From contig UQGA01000006.1 of assembly GCA_900540495.1 (NCBI GenBank), positions 1 through 64,000 of the forward strand: DNA of 64,000 bases. Direction: 5' to 3'. The first letter of the stretch is position 1; each line of letters opens with the position of its first letter. The notes below the pieces were generated by a model. That model searched no databases, had not been told where the DNA came from, and saw only the letters and a list, made by a program, of their open reading frames with translations. The stretch is from an uncultured Eubacteriales bacterium. Its GTDB lineage: Bacteria; Bacillota; Clostridia; Christensenellales; CAG-138. The position numbers were made by a program, and so were the translations under genes. Positions 24,598-33,494 of the stretch are shown in pieces.

Positions 24598-25572
24598 TCA
24601 GATGCAGATGTCCTGCGAGACGCGGTACATGTAGCCGTCCAGTTCCTTCTTCATCTGCAACGCCTCTTCGATCGGCGTGCTGACGAGCTTGGAATCCCGA
24701 TAGCAGACGATCCGGTTGACGGCGCCCGCCACGAACTGTTCGATGGCAAAATGTCCCATGCGGGAGGCCATCACGCGGTCGCGGGCGGTCGGGCTGCCGC
24801 CGCGCTGGATATGGCCGATGATGGTCACGCGCGTGTCGAGCCCCAGCTCCTCCTCGATCCGGCGCGCGATGCCGAGCGTGTCCCCCACGCCCTCCGCCAC
24901 GATGATGAGGTGGTGGTGCTTGCCCCGGTACTTGCCCTCGCGGATGTGCTCGGCCACGTCGCGGTCAAAGTCAAACGGCTTTTCGGGCAGGAGGATGGCA
25001 GTCGCGCCGACGGACAGACCGACGTAGACGGCCAGATGCCCCGCATGCCGCCCCATGACCTCCACCACGCTCGTGCGCTCGTGGGACTGCATGGTGTCGG
25101 AGAGTTTGTCGATGGCTTCAATGGCGGTGTTGGCCGCGGTGTCGAAGCCGATGGAATAGTGCGTGCAGCCGATATCATTGTCGATGGTCCCGGGGATGCC
25201 GACGGTGTTGATCCCTGCCCGGGACAGCTCCAGCGCGCCGCGGAACGTGCCGTCGCCGCCGATGGCGACGATGCCGTCCAGCCCGAGATACCGGCAGGCG
25301 TTTGCTGCCTTCTGTACGCCTTCCGGCGTTTTGAACTCCTCGCAGCGCGCGGTGTACAGGATGGTACCGCCGCGGGCGGTCAGGCCGTTGACCGCGCGGG
25401 CGTCGAGCTCGACCACGTCCGAATGGATGAGGCCGTTGTAGCCGCGGTGGATGCCGATGGGGGTGATGTCGTGGACGACGCACGTGCGCGCCGCAGCGCG
25501 GATGGCCGCGTTCATGCCGGGCGCATCGCCGCCGCTGGTGAGGATGCCGATTCGTTTGAGCTTGCGTTCCAT
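24598..25572 (-). CDS. pfkA: ATP-dependent 6-phosphofructokinase
   Basis: A 324-aa glycolytic enzyme that phosphorylates fructose-6-phosphate. TSGGDAPGMNA, IGGDGTFRGA, PGTIDNDI with the catalytic Asp, EVMGRHAGHLA and GHIQRGGSPT are all present. The GGDGT form with Gly rather than a second Asp indicates the ATP-using rather than the pyrophosphate-using type. The length is typical. GGGAGGGAGG precedes the ATG by 8 nt. It is a single gene with its own promoter and terminator. Confidence 0.96.
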   Translation of the reverse strand: MERKLKRIGILTSGGDAPGMNAAIRAAARTCVVHDITPIGIHRGYNGLIHSDVVELDARAVNGLTARGGTILYTARCEEFKTPEGVQKAANACRYLGLDGIVAIGGDGTFRGALELSRAGINTVGIPGTIDNDIGCTHYSIGFDTAANTAIEAIDKLSDTMQSHERTSVVEVMGRHAGHLAVYVGLSVGATAILLPEKPFDFDRDVAEHIREGKYRGKHHHLIIVAEGVGDTLGIARRIEEELGLDTRVTIIGHIQRGGSPTARDRVMASRMGHFAIEQFVAGAVNRIVCYRDSKLVSTPIEEALQMKKELDGYMYRVSQDICI

Positions 25573-25640
25573 GTTGCGAAGCCTCCCTCCCTGAATTCTG
25601 CTGAGCGACGGGAACCGTGTCCCGGCCCCGTTACGCCTGC

Positions 25641-25669
25641 ATTATACTATGGATACGGCCAAAGCGCAA
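25641..25669 (-). promoter_or_regulatory. Promoter of pfkA
   Basis: On the minus strand, TTGCGC-17-TATAAT lies about 70 nt upstream of the pfkA ATG. Confidence 0.7.
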
Positions 25670-26126
25670 ATCCGGCCCGCCGGCAGGCCGCCTTTTGGCG
25701 GCGGCGGACGCCGCCTCGGACCGCCCGCCGCCTGGGTTTCTGCGCGCAATCGCCGCTGGCGGAAACGTCCCGTGCCGCCTCCTCGCACAAACCAGGGTGC
25801 AGCTTGGGCTGCAATTTTGACGTGTCGCCTATAAAAACATGCGCTAAAATGCAGGAAACAAATATATTTATTGCAAAAAATTTTTTAGAAAAAGGGAAAA
25901 ACCAAGAAAAAATGACCGGGCTTTTATCGGAGGTTGTGGATGGCGCCTGCCGGCGGGAGGTTCCGGGAAAATATATTATTTTCAGATAAACCGCGGGAAA
26001 ACCGCGTGTTTTTTGTGCGGAGCGCCCCCAAAATGCGGCAAAGCCGGGAAGAGTTGTACCAAATGGGGCATGATTGTGAACACAGAAAAATTTATTGGAA
26101 AAGATCATTTTTTTGCAAGAAGACTA
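25670..26126. other. Intergenic region with an AT-rich island before the FdrA operon
   Basis: About 460 bp without a gene between divergent pfkA and the 26220 operon. Bases 25830-25980 and 26080-26150 are conspicuously AT-rich in this GC-rich DNA, with A runs and an AAAAAATTTTTT-like stretch near 25877. The region is a plausible site for regulator binding or promoter UP elements. No clear operator palindrome was identified. Confidence 0.5.
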
Positions 26127-26155
26127 TGGACAACGATTCATTTTCGCGTTACAAT
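26127..26155 (+). promoter_or_regulatory. Promoter of the GNAT-thiolase-FdrA operon
   Basis: TGGACA-17-TACAAT, 65 nt upstream of the first gene. It is followed by GAAGGAGG at the start codon. Confidence 0.75.
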
Positions 26156-26219
26156 AGTATCGAAGCCGCAATCTGGGCGGTCTCATCTAAAACAGCATTT
26201 CTTTGAAGGAGGCACACAC

Positions 26220-26900
26220 ATGGGTAAGTACGACATCATTGTTGACGAAATGGAGGCCAAACTCCGTCCACCGACGATCGGCCTGAAGCCCTATGAACCG
26301 AAAGTCATCCCGCTGACCACCGGCGAGGACATGCTTGTGCGCGAAGCGACCGACGAAGAGATCGAGATGATCATTGAGGGCATCCGCCCGCTGCTCGACC
26401 ACCCGAAAGACTTCTATGATATCGTGTCCGCCCGCATCATTGCAGAAGGTCTCGGCATGCTCCGCAAGCGCGTGCAGGACGAGTACTTCTTCGTGGGAGC
26501 GGTGGACGGCGAGATCGCCGGCATCGTCAACGGCCGTCTGGTCAACGAAAAGGTCGGCATGTCCTACCACACCATGACGCTCAAGCGCGGCGCACGCGTC
26601 GGCGCGCAGCTGTTTGCGGCGAAGATGGAGTATCACTTCGACTTCATGAATCAGGACGAGGTCTGGATCGTGGCGGAGTCGCCCAACGGCTTCAAGCGCT
26701 GGATGATCGAGTACGAGCTCGAAGACCGCTTCGAGTGCCCGCATGAGCTGGGCGGCGTGCCCACCTTTGTTCTGACCCGCGCGCTCTGGGAGAAGCATAA
26801 GGCCAACAAGAACGTCGGCATCCGTCCGGCAGCCGAGCTCTTCCCCGAGGTCATCGAGGCGAACAAGGTTCTCCACATGCCGGCCAAGCTGAACGTCTGA
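26220..26900 (+). CDS. GNAT-like protein, first gene of the FdrA operon
   Basis: A 226-aa cytoplasmic protein with a GNAT-acetyltransferase-like centre: EYFFVGAVDGEIAGIVNGRL, then a strand-helix section with GARVGAQLFAAKM, then DEVWIVAESPNGFKRWMIE. The classical acetyl-CoA loop (Q/RxxGxG/A) is only roughly matched by KRGARVGAQ, so the assignment is tentative. GAAGGAGG is just upstream of the ATG. It is the promoter-proximal gene of the operon that continues with the thiolase-like protein 48 nt downstream. It may act on, or sense, an acyl-CoA of the pathway. Confidence 0.65.
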   Translation: MGKYDIIVDEMEAKLRPPTIGLKPYEPKVIPLTTGEDMLVREATDEEIEMIIEGIRPLLDHPKDFYDIVSARIIAEGLGMLRKRVQDEYFFVGAVDGEIAGIVNGRLVNEKVGMSYHTMTLKRGARVGAQLFAAKMEYHFDFMNQDEVWIVAESPNGFKRWMIEYELEDRFECPHELGGVPTFVLTRALWEKHKANKNVGIRPAAELFPEVIEANKVLHMPAKLNV

Positions 26901-26948
26901 CCGCCGGCTACACGACCGTTCCGATTACGGACAGAAAGGACGTAAATC

Positions 26949-28145
26949 ATGCGCGAAGTAGGTATCATTGGCGTTGGCCATACCAAGTTCGGCAAGTCGC
27001 CCGTTCCGTTCATCGACATGGCCTGCGAAGCGGCGCTGCAGGCGATGGATGACGCGGGCGCAAAGACCGGCAGGAAGAACGTGATCGACCAGGTGTTCAT
27101 CGGCACGATGGCCGCAGGCATGGTGCAGCGCATCAGCGGCCTCGCCTCCGCCGTCGTCGATACGCTCAACCTCCGTCCCGCGATGGCGGAGACCATTGAG
27201 AACGGCCCGGCCTCCGGCGCTTCCGCCGTCAAGCTCGGCTTTATGGCGATTGCCTCCGGCGTGTGCGACTGCGTGCTCGTGGTCGGCGCCGAGGGCATGC
27301 GCGCCGTGACCGGCTGGGAGGGCACGGACTTTGTCGCCACGATGCTCCATCCCGAGGCCGAGTACAAGTACGGCATCACGCTGCCGTCGTTTGCGGGTCT
27401 GTTCACGCGGCTGTGCATGGATAAGTACGGCGTTACGAGCCGCGACCTGTCCATCGTGTCGGTGAAGAACCATGCGAATGCGTGCCTGAATCCGAACGCC
27501 CACATCAAGGCGGTCGTCAAGCTGGAGCGCATCACGGACGAGCGCATTATCAACGCGACCAACCCGCTCGTGGCCGATCCGCTGCGCCAGTACGACATGT
27601 GCCCGGTTTCCGACGGCGCGGCAGCCGTGCTGCTCGTTGCGAAGGATAAACAGGAAGAGCTGGGCTTTGGCGGCAAGAAGTTCGTCAAGATCGCCGGCGT
27701 TGGCTCCGCGACCGATACGCATGTGGTCGCCAACCGCGAGGTCCCGACGGATCTGCTGGCCGTCCGCCTGAGCGCCCAGATGGCGTACAAGATGGCGGGC
27801 GTCGGTCCCGAGGACATCGACGTGGCCGAGCTGCACGACGCATTCCAGATTCTGGAGATTGCGGAATCCGAGGAAGTCGGCCTGTTCCCGCGCGGAACCG
27901 GGCATCTTGCGGCGCGCGAGGGCAAGACCGAGATCCACGGCGAAATGCCGATCAACACCTCCGGCGGTCTGAAGGCCAAGGGCCATCCGCTCGGCGCAAC
28001 GGGCGTATCCCAGATCGTCGAGCTGGTCAAGCAGCTCCGCGGCGAGGCCGGGGAACGGCAGGTCGAGGGCGCCAAGACCGCGCTGGCGATCAACTTCGGC
28101 GGTTTCGGCAACAACGTCGTGGCCACCATCCTGACCACGAAATAA
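26949..28145 (+). CDS. Thiolase-like protein lacking the nucleophilic cysteine
   Basis: A 398-aa protein of the archaeal/SCP2-type thiolase family. Family features are the start REVGIIGVGHTKFGKS, the active-site histidines in ELHDAFQILE (His296) and AKGHPLGATG (His346), and the closing INFGGFGNN. Where thiolases have the nucleophilic Cys (context E-N/G-A-C-A-S-G), this protein reads ENGPASGAS, with Pro87 in place of Cys. The C-terminal Cys of bacterial thiolases is also absent. Covalent acyl transfer by the normal route is therefore not expected. The next gene is its usual OB-fold partner. Confidence 0.85.
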   Translation: MREVGIIGVGHTKFGKSPVPFIDMACEAALQAMDDAGAKTGRKNVIDQVFIGTMAAGMVQRISGLASAVVDTLNLRPAMAETIENGPASGASAVKLGFMAIASGVCDCVLVVGAEGMRAVTGWEGTDFVATMLHPEAEYKYGITLPSFAGLFTRLCMDKYGVTSRDLSIVSVKNHANACLNPNAHIKAVVKLERITDERIINATNPLVADPLRQYDMCPVSDGAAAVLLVAKDKQEELGFGGKKFVKIAGVGSATDTHVVANREVPTDLLAVRLSAQMAYKMAGVGPEDIDVAELHDAFQILEIAESEEVGLFPRGTGHLAAREGKTEIHGEMPINTSGGLKAKGHPLGATGVSQIVELVKQLRGEAGERQVEGAKTALAINFGGFGNNVVATILTTK

Positions 28146-28158
28146 GGAGGGTACGAGA

Positions 28159-28524
28159 ATGGAACAGATGTATGCATACAAGTGCACCAAGTGCGGCAAG
28201 CTCCATCATCCCCGTTACATCGTGTGTCAGAACCCCGATTGCGACGGCCGTGAGTTTGAGAAGATCCCGCTCGAGGGCAAGTGCAAACTGTTGACCTGGA
28301 CCCGCGTGTACAACCTTCCCGAGGGCTATATGTGCCCGTGGCTCAACTTCGGCATCGTGGAGTTTGAGAACGGCGTGCGCGCGACCGGCCAGATCGGCTT
28401 TGACGACGGCATTGAAACCGGCATGGAGCTGGTGTCCACCGTCGGGGTCGTGAAGGAAAAGGTCATCAAGTACAAGGAGACCGTCGTCGAACCGCAGTAC
28501 GGCTTCATCTTCCAGAAGGCGTAA
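28159..28524 (+). CDS. Zn-ribbon / OB-fold (DUF35-type) protein
   Basis: A 121-aa partner of thiolase-like enzymes. An N-terminal zinc ribbon (CTKCGKLHHPRYIVCQNPDC) is followed by an OB-fold with LLTWTRVYNLPEGY, which in archaeal thiolase/HMG-CoA synthase complexes helps bind CoA and bridge active sites. It lies 13 nt after the thiolase-like gene with AAGGAGG upstream. Its presence supports a CoA-ester role for the complex despite the missing cysteine. Confidence 0.88.
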   Translation: MEQMYAYKCTKCGKLHHPRYIVCQNPDCDGREFEKIPLEGKCKLLTWTRVYNLPEGYMCPWLNFGIVEFENGVRATGQIGFDDGIETGMELVSTVGVVKEKVIKYKETVVEPQYGFIFQKA

Positions 28525-28542
28525 CGAGGCGGTCCGACGGCC

Positions 28543-29472
28543 ATGCAGGCGAGGGCGATCTGCTCGCGGCTGCTGCGGCTGCTCCGCGGCGGCGCGCTGG
28601 AGGGTACCGTGCTGTCGGCGTTTGACCATGCGGTCAACGTGGATACGCCGGTCGGACTGGTGAGTCTGCTCACCGGGGCGCGCTGCCTTCAGCCCTATTC
28701 CGTCGTAATCGGCGGCGTGCCGGCGTTTGCCGGCATCGCGCCCGGCGACCGGGCGCATCTGACGGAGCGGGCCGTCGCCGTGGGCGGCGCCGGGGTTGCG
28801 CTTGACGGCGCGGCGGAGACGGATCTTTCCGTCGCGCATGCGTTCGCGCGCGGGCCTGCCGCCACGGTCACCACCACAGGACATCGCCCAATCCCCGATC
28901 CGGCGCCGCTGCTTCTGGCGCTGGCGCCGGGCGGGGACGAGTGCGGGCTTTCCACACTCGTGACGGGGGGCGAACCCAATGTATACGCCGCGTTTCTGGA
29001 GCCGCGGCTGCCGCGTCTGTTTGATGCGGTGGAGGCGGGCGACGCGGCGCAGGCGGGCGAGGCGGCGGCGCGGATCGCCGGTTGCGGCGTCGGGCTGACG
29101 CCGTCTTCGGACGATCTGTTGACGGGCTACATGGCCATGCTGCACGCGCTGTCCGCCGTTGGCGTTTTGGGGGACGTTGCCCCTGTTACGCAGGCGATCG
29201 CGGCAAGCGCGGCGCAATGCACCAACCGCATCAGCGGCGCATTTCTGTTGCAGAGCGGAGCGGGGTACGTCTCCGCGGACGTGCTCGATCTGTTACAGCT
29301 CCTGTGTTCCGGCGCGGACGAACGGCTGGTCTACGGCGCCGCATCGCGCGTCGCATCCTTCGGCTCCACCTCCGGGAGCGACATACTCACCGGTATCGTA
29401 TTGGCAATCATTCATCACGATGGAGGGAAAAACAGTGGTCAAACTGGAAATCAGAAAGAATGCTTACTTTGA
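28543..29472 (+). CDS. DUF2877 protein (AllH/YlbF-like)
   Basis: A 309-aa DUF2877-family protein. E. coli YlbF (AllH) of this family is reported to be one component of oxamate carbamoyltransferase together with FdrA and YlbE. The signature CGVGLTPSSDDLLTGYMA is present, as is a second Gly/Ser-rich motif near the C terminus (GSTSGSDILTGI). The gene starts 18 nt after the Zn-ribbon gene and overlaps the fdrA start by 38 nt in another frame. The ribosome binding site is weak (CGAGGCGG region), suggesting coupling to upstream translation. Confidence 0.85.
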   Translation: MQARAICSRLLRLLRGGALEGTVLSAFDHAVNVDTPVGLVSLLTGARCLQPYSVVIGGVPAFAGIAPGDRAHLTERAVAVGGAGVALDGAAETDLSVAHAFARGPAATVTTTGHRPIPDPAPLLLALAPGGDECGLSTLVTGGEPNVYAAFLEPRLPRLFDAVEAGDAAQAGEAAARIAGCGVGLTPSSDDLLTGYMAMLHALSAVGVLGDVAPVTQAIAASAAQCTNRISGAFLLQSGAGYVSADVLDLLQLLCSGADERLVYGAASRVASFGSTSGSDILTGIVLAIIHHDGGKNSGQTGNQKECLL

Positions 29473-30997
29473 TTCCGTTACCCTCATGCTCATCTCCAAG
29501 GATCTGAAAAAGCTCGACGGCGTGAAGGAAGCGCTCGTGGGCATGGGCACCGATTTGAACATCGAGATCGCCCACAACATCGGCCTTGCAACCCCGGAAT
29601 TTGACGCAAACGTCACCGCAAACGACTTTTTCGTGGCGGTGGAATGCGACAGCGACGAGGTCTTTGAGACGGCGCAGAAGAAGGTAGAGGAACTGCTCAA
29701 CAAGAAGACGGAGGCCAAGGAGGCCACCTACTATCCGCCGACGCTCGAGGGCGCGCTCAAGGTGGACCCCGACCTGAACATGGCCGTGATCTCGGTGCCC
29801 GGCAAATTCGCCGCGGATGTGGCGCAGAGCTGTCTGGACCATGATATCAACGTCATGCTCTTCTCCGACAACGTGACCATCGAAGAGGAGAAGGCGCTCA
29901 AGGAGTGTGCATATGAGAAGGGGCTGCTCGTCATGGGCCCCGATTGCGGCACCGCAATCATCAACAACGTGCCGCTGGCGTTCGCCAACGTCGTTCCGAA
30001 GGGAAAGATCGGCATGGTCTGCGCGTCCGGTACGGGCACGCAGGAGGTCAGCTCGATCATCGCGCAGCTGGGCTGCGGCGTGTCGCAGGTCATCGGCACG
30101 GGCGGGCGCGACCTGAAGAAGGAGATCGGCGGGTTGATGATGAAGCTCGGGCTTGACGCGCTCATCCACGATCCGAACACCGAGGTCATCACGCTCGTTT
30201 CAAAGCCGCCGGCCAAGGAAATCGCCTCCGAGATCCTGGACATCGCCAGGAACGCGGGCAAGCCCGTCGTCGTTTGCTTCATCGGCGGCGACCCGAAGGA
30301 GATCGAGGCGAAGGGACTCGTCGCCGCGGTCTCGCTCGAGGATGCGGCGCACAAGGCGGTGGCCCTGCTCAAGGGCGAGCCGGTCAGGGACTTTGTGGAG
30401 TTCACCATGGGCGCCGAGAAGGCGGAGGCGCTGGCCCGGGAGATCGCCGGGAAGATGGCCCCTTCGCAGAAGTATGTGCGCGGCTTCTACACCGGCGGCA
30501 CGCTGTGCGACGAGGCCATGAAGCTGATGATCGGCAACCTTGGCCACATCTACAGCAACATCCCGCTGCATCCGGAGGATAAGCTGGAGGATGCGCGCGG
30601 CGGCAAGAGCCGGGAGCACACCTTCCTCGACTTTGGCGACGACGAGTTCACCGTCGGCCGTCCGCACCCGATGATCGACCCGAGCCTGCGCGCCGAGCGC
30701 GTCGTCGTGGACGGCCGCGACCCGGAGACCGCGGTCATCATGTGCGACTGCGTCATCGGCTACGGCTCGCATCCCAATCCGGCGGAGGACCTTTCGGAGG
30801 CCATCCGCACCGCCAAGGCGGAGGCCGAGGCGGCCGGGCGTTACCTGTGCTGCGTGTGCGCGGTGTGCGGCACCGAGGGCGACCCGCAGTGCCTGTCCAA
30901 GACGCAGAAGCAGCTGTCGGACGCCGGCGCGGTCGTGCTGCCGTCCAATGCGCAGGCGACGCGCTTTGTGGAGCGCATCCTCGCCAACCTGAAGTAA
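29435..30997 (+). CDS. fdrA: FdrA-like acyl-CoA-synthetase-fold protein (AllF)
   Basis: A 520-aa protein of the FdrA family, which resembles the CoA-binding and ligase domains of succinyl-CoA synthetase. In E. coli it is reported as the AllF subunit of oxamate carbamoyltransferase, which releases carbamoyl phosphate. Visible features are KGLLVMGPDCGTAIINNVPL, GMVCASGTGTQEVSS, GVSQVIGTGGRDLKKEIGG and a C-terminal GRPHPMIDPSLR. GTG 29435 is chosen because GGAGGG lies 7 nt upstream. ATG 29420 has no such site. It is in tight order with DUF2877 and DUF1116. Confidence 0.87.
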   Translation: MVKLEIRKNAYFDSVTLMLISKDLKKLDGVKEALVGMGTDLNIEIAHNIGLATPEFDANVTANDFFVAVECDSDEVFETAQKKVEELLNKKTEAKEATYYPPTLEGALKVDPDLNMAVISVPGKFAADVAQSCLDHDINVMLFSDNVTIEEEKALKECAYEKGLLVMGPDCGTAIINNVPLAFANVVPKGKIGMVCASGTGTQEVSSIIAQLGCGVSQVIGTGGRDLKKEIGGLMMKLGLDALIHDPNTEVITLVSKPPAKEIASEILDIARNAGKPVVVCFIGGDPKEIEAKGLVAAVSLEDAAHKAVALLKGEPVRDFVEFTMGAEKAEALAREIAGKMAPSQKYVRGFYTGGTLCDEAMKLMIGNLGHIYSNIPLHPEDKLEDARGGKSREHTFLDFGDDEFTVGRPHPMIDPSLRAERVVVDGRDPETAVIMCDCVIGYGSHPNPAEDLSEAIRTAKAEAEAAGRYLCCVCAVCGTEGDPQCLSKTQKQLSDAGAVVLPSNAQATRFVERILANLK

Positions 30998-31010
30998 GGA
31001 GGAAGCGACA

Positions 31011-32435
31011 ATGAGCAAGCTGAACGAGTTATTTGCCAAGGAGCTGCACGTGGTCAACTTCGGCATCGAGTCCTTCTATCAGGATCTCGTGAGCCAGAAG
31101 CAGCCCGCCGTGCATGTGGACTGGAAGCCCGTCGCGGGCGGCGACAAGGTCGCTGCCGCAAATCTGCGCAAGCTGAAAAAGCCCGAACTGCTGGAAAAGA
31201 TCAACGCGGCCAATCAGGAGGCGCTGCGCCGCATCCTCGCCGCGCAGCCGACGCTCGTGGGCGTGGGCATCGCGGGCGAGGTCATTCCGGGCATGGACAA
31301 GAAGACCGTGCTGCATGCCGGCCCGCCGGTGACGTGGGAGCGCATGTCCGGCCCGCAGAAGGGCGCCGTCATGGGCGGCCTCATCTACGAGGGACTTGCC
31401 GGGGATCTGAAGGAGGCCGAAGCGCTGGCCGCCTCCGGCGAGATCAAGTTCGATCCGTGTCACATGCACAACGCCGTCGGCCCGATGGCCGGCGTGGTGA
31501 CCGCTTCCATGCCGGTGTGGATCATGGAGAACAAGACCTTTGGCAACCGTGCCTACTGCACGTTCAACGAGGGTCTTGGCAAGGTGCTGCGCTTTGGCGC
31601 CTGCGACGACGAGGTGCTCACGCGCCTGCGCTGGCTGGAGAAGGAGCTCTATCCCGTGCTGCGCGACGCGATGAAGCTCAAGGGCGAGATCGACATCAAG
31701 GTCATGATCGCCAAGCTGTTGCAGATGGGCGATGAGGCGCACAACCGCAACGAGGCCGGCACGTCGCTGCTGATCCGGGAGCTGGTGGCGCCCATCATGG
31801 CGCTGGACATCCCGGAGGAGAAGAAGATCGCGGCCTACAACTTCCTCAACGGCAACAACCATACGTTCCTGAACATCTCCATGCCGGCCTGCAAGTGCAC
31901 GATGGACCCGATTTTCGACATTCCGTACTGCACGGTCGTGGCCACGATGTGCCGCAACGGCACGGACTTCGGCATCCGCATCGCGGGGCTGGGCCCGGAC
32001 AAGTGGTTCACCGGCCCGGCGGAGATGGTCAAGGGCCTGTACTTCCCCGGCTTCGACGAGAGCGACGCGGCGCCGGACCTTGGCGACTCCTGCATCACGG
32101 AGACGACCGGCATCGGCGGCTTCTGCATGGCGGCGGCGCCGGCCATCGTGCAGTTTGTCGGCGGCCAGGTATCCGACGCGATCAACTACTCGACCCAGAT
32201 GTACGAGATCACCGTGGGCGAAGGCCAGGCGTACAAAATCCCGGCGCTCAACTTCCGCGGCAGCGCGACCGGCATCGACCTGCTCAAGGTCGTGGAGACC
32301 GGCATCCGCCCGATCATCAATACGGGCATCGCGCACAAGGACCCGGGCGTCGGCCAGGTTGGCGCCGGCCTTGTGCATCCGCCGGAGGAGTGCTTCAAGA
32401 AGGCGCTTGCCGCCTGTGCGGAGGCCTGGGCATAG
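31011..32435 (+). CDS. DUF1116 protein (AllG/YlbE-like)
   Basis: A 474-aa DUF1116 protein, homologous to E. coli YlbE (AllG), the third component of the FdrA-dependent carbamoyltransferase. Recognisable conserved segments are LVGVGIAGEVIPGM, GPPVTWERMSGPQKGA, NEAGTSLLIRELVAP and GDSCITETTGIGGFCMAAAP. AAGGAGG lies 8 nt upstream of the ATG, 13 nt after fdrA. With fdrA and the DUF2877 gene it completes the full three-component set. The natural substrate here is unknown. Confidence 0.87.
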   Translation: MSKLNELFAKELHVVNFGIESFYQDLVSQKQPAVHVDWKPVAGGDKVAAANLRKLKKPELLEKINAANQEALRRILAAQPTLVGVGIAGEVIPGMDKKTVLHAGPPVTWERMSGPQKGAVMGGLIYEGLAGDLKEAEALAASGEIKFDPCHMHNAVGPMAGVVTASMPVWIMENKTFGNRAYCTFNEGLGKVLRFGACDDEVLTRLRWLEKELYPVLRDAMKLKGEIDIKVMIAKLLQMGDEAHNRNEAGTSLLIRELVAPIMALDIPEEKKIAAYNFLNGNNHTFLNISMPACKCTMDPIFDIPYCTVVATMCRNGTDFGIRIAGLGPDKWFTGPAEMVKGLYFPGFDESDAAPDLGDSCITETTGIGGFCMAAAPAIVQFVGGQVSDAINYSTQMYEITVGEGQAYKIPALNFRGSATGIDLLKVVETGIRPIINTGIAHKDPGVGQVGAGLVHPPEECFKKALAACAEAWA

Positions 32436-32491
32436 AAAAACGGCACGTCGGTGCGCGGGCACGCCGCTTTTGCGGCGCGCCCGCCCCGGAC

Positions 32492-32520
32492 TTTACGGCA
32501 TCGGTAAAAAGTGGTATACT
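32492..32520 (+). promoter_or_regulatory. Possible promoter of the cyclase gene
   Basis: TTTACG-17-TATACT in the 156-bp gap after DUF1116. It is preceded by a hairpin (GGGCACGCCGC-TTTT-GCGGCGCGCCC, one mismatch) at about 32457-32482. The gap may attenuate read-through and give separate control of the cyclase. Confidence 0.5.
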
Positions 32521-32591
32521 GTCCGCACGGACCGGTATATCGCCTCTTACATAACACCACTCTCTACACATCAATGAAGGAGGTTACTTTC

Positions 32592-33401
32592 ATGAGCAAA
32601 TGGTCTGACATCAAGATGTATGATCTGTCCATCCCGATCGGCATCAACACGCCGCCGTGGCCGACATACGAGCCGCTTCAGATGAAGTTCTTCAAGCGCC
32701 TCGCCCCCAACGGCGCAAACGGCCAGCTGATGACGCACTCCAACCATGTCGGCACCCATCTGGACGGCCCGCTGCATTTTGATACCGCCGGCCGCGACAT
32801 GGCTTCCCTCGAGCTGACCAAGCTCTGCCATCCCGGCGTTGTCGTCGACCTGTCCGACGAATTTGGCGAGGACGACTGGGGCATCTATACCGCCGCCGAC
32901 ATTGAGAAGCGTGTCGAGGTGAAGAAGGGCGATATCCTCATCATCAACACCGGTTACCACAAGTACGGCTGGGATGTGAAGGGCACCGCGGACGAGCGCC
33001 GCTACATGCTGCGCCACCCCGGCCCGTCGCTCGACTTTGTGCAGTGGGTCCGCGAGAAGGAAATTCGCTGGATCGGCGTCGACTGCGGCAGCGCCGACCA
33101 CCCGATGAACACGAAGATCCGCGACTGGGAGCCGATGGAGGCCGCCAAGTGCGACGAAAAGTTCCAGAAGAAGTACGGCAAGACGCTCAACGAGATCTAT
33201 CCGTGGCCGGATCACTATCAGGCCATGCACATCGAGCTGTTCTGCCAGCCGTATGAGGCGATCCATGCCGAGTGCCTGGGCGGACAGATCGACGAGCTGT
33301 CCAACAAGCGCGTCGTGATCGGCTGCTTCCCGTGGAAGCTGGTCGAGGGCGAGAGCTGCATCTCCCGCATCGTGGCGTTCGACGGGTTCGACGACGTATG
33401 A
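32592..33401 (+). CDS. Cyclase-family metal-dependent amidohydrolase
   Basis: A 269-aa PF04199 hydrolase (relatives include isatin hydrolase and kynurenine formamidase). The metal site is HSNHVGTHLDGPLHF with His52, His56, Asp58 and His62, and IGVDCGSADHPMN adds a family motif. AAGGAGG lies 8 nt before the ATG. It follows the carbamoyltransferase genes and is ended by a strong terminator. The likely role is opening a cyclic amide to an N-carbamoyl or amide product for the FdrA complex. This is inference. Confidence 0.87.
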   Translation: MSKWSDIKMYDLSIPIGINTPPWPTYEPLQMKFFKRLAPNGANGQLMTHSNHVGTHLDGPLHFDTAGRDMASLELTKLCHPGVVVDLSDEFGEDDWGIYTAADIEKRVEVKKGDILIINTGYHKYGWDVKGTADERRYMLRHPGPSLDFVQWVREKEIRWIGVDCGSADHPMNTKIRDWEPMEAAKCDEKFQKKYGKTLNEIYPWPDHYQAMHIELFCQPYEAIHAECLGGQIDELSNKRVVIGCFPWKLVEGESCISRIVAFDGFDDV

Positions 33402-33407
33402 CAAACG

Positions 33408-33436
33408 GCGCGCGGCCATACGGCCGCGCGCTTTTG
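33408..33436 (+). terminator. Terminator of the FdrA/cyclase operon
   Basis: A 10-bp GC stem (GCGCGCGGCC / GGCCGCGCGC) with the loop ATAC is followed by TTTTGTTT, 7 nt after the cyclase stop. Confidence 0.85.
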
Positions 33437-33494
33437 TTTCTGCCCGGACCGCCGCATCTGCGGCGGCCCGGGCCAAATGGAAGGAGGGGAAGGG

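Noticed and set aside
26949..28145. Ordinary acetyl-CoA acetyltransferase
   Set aside because: The nucleophilic cysteine is replaced by proline and the second catalytic cysteine is absent, so normal thiolase activity is not supported.
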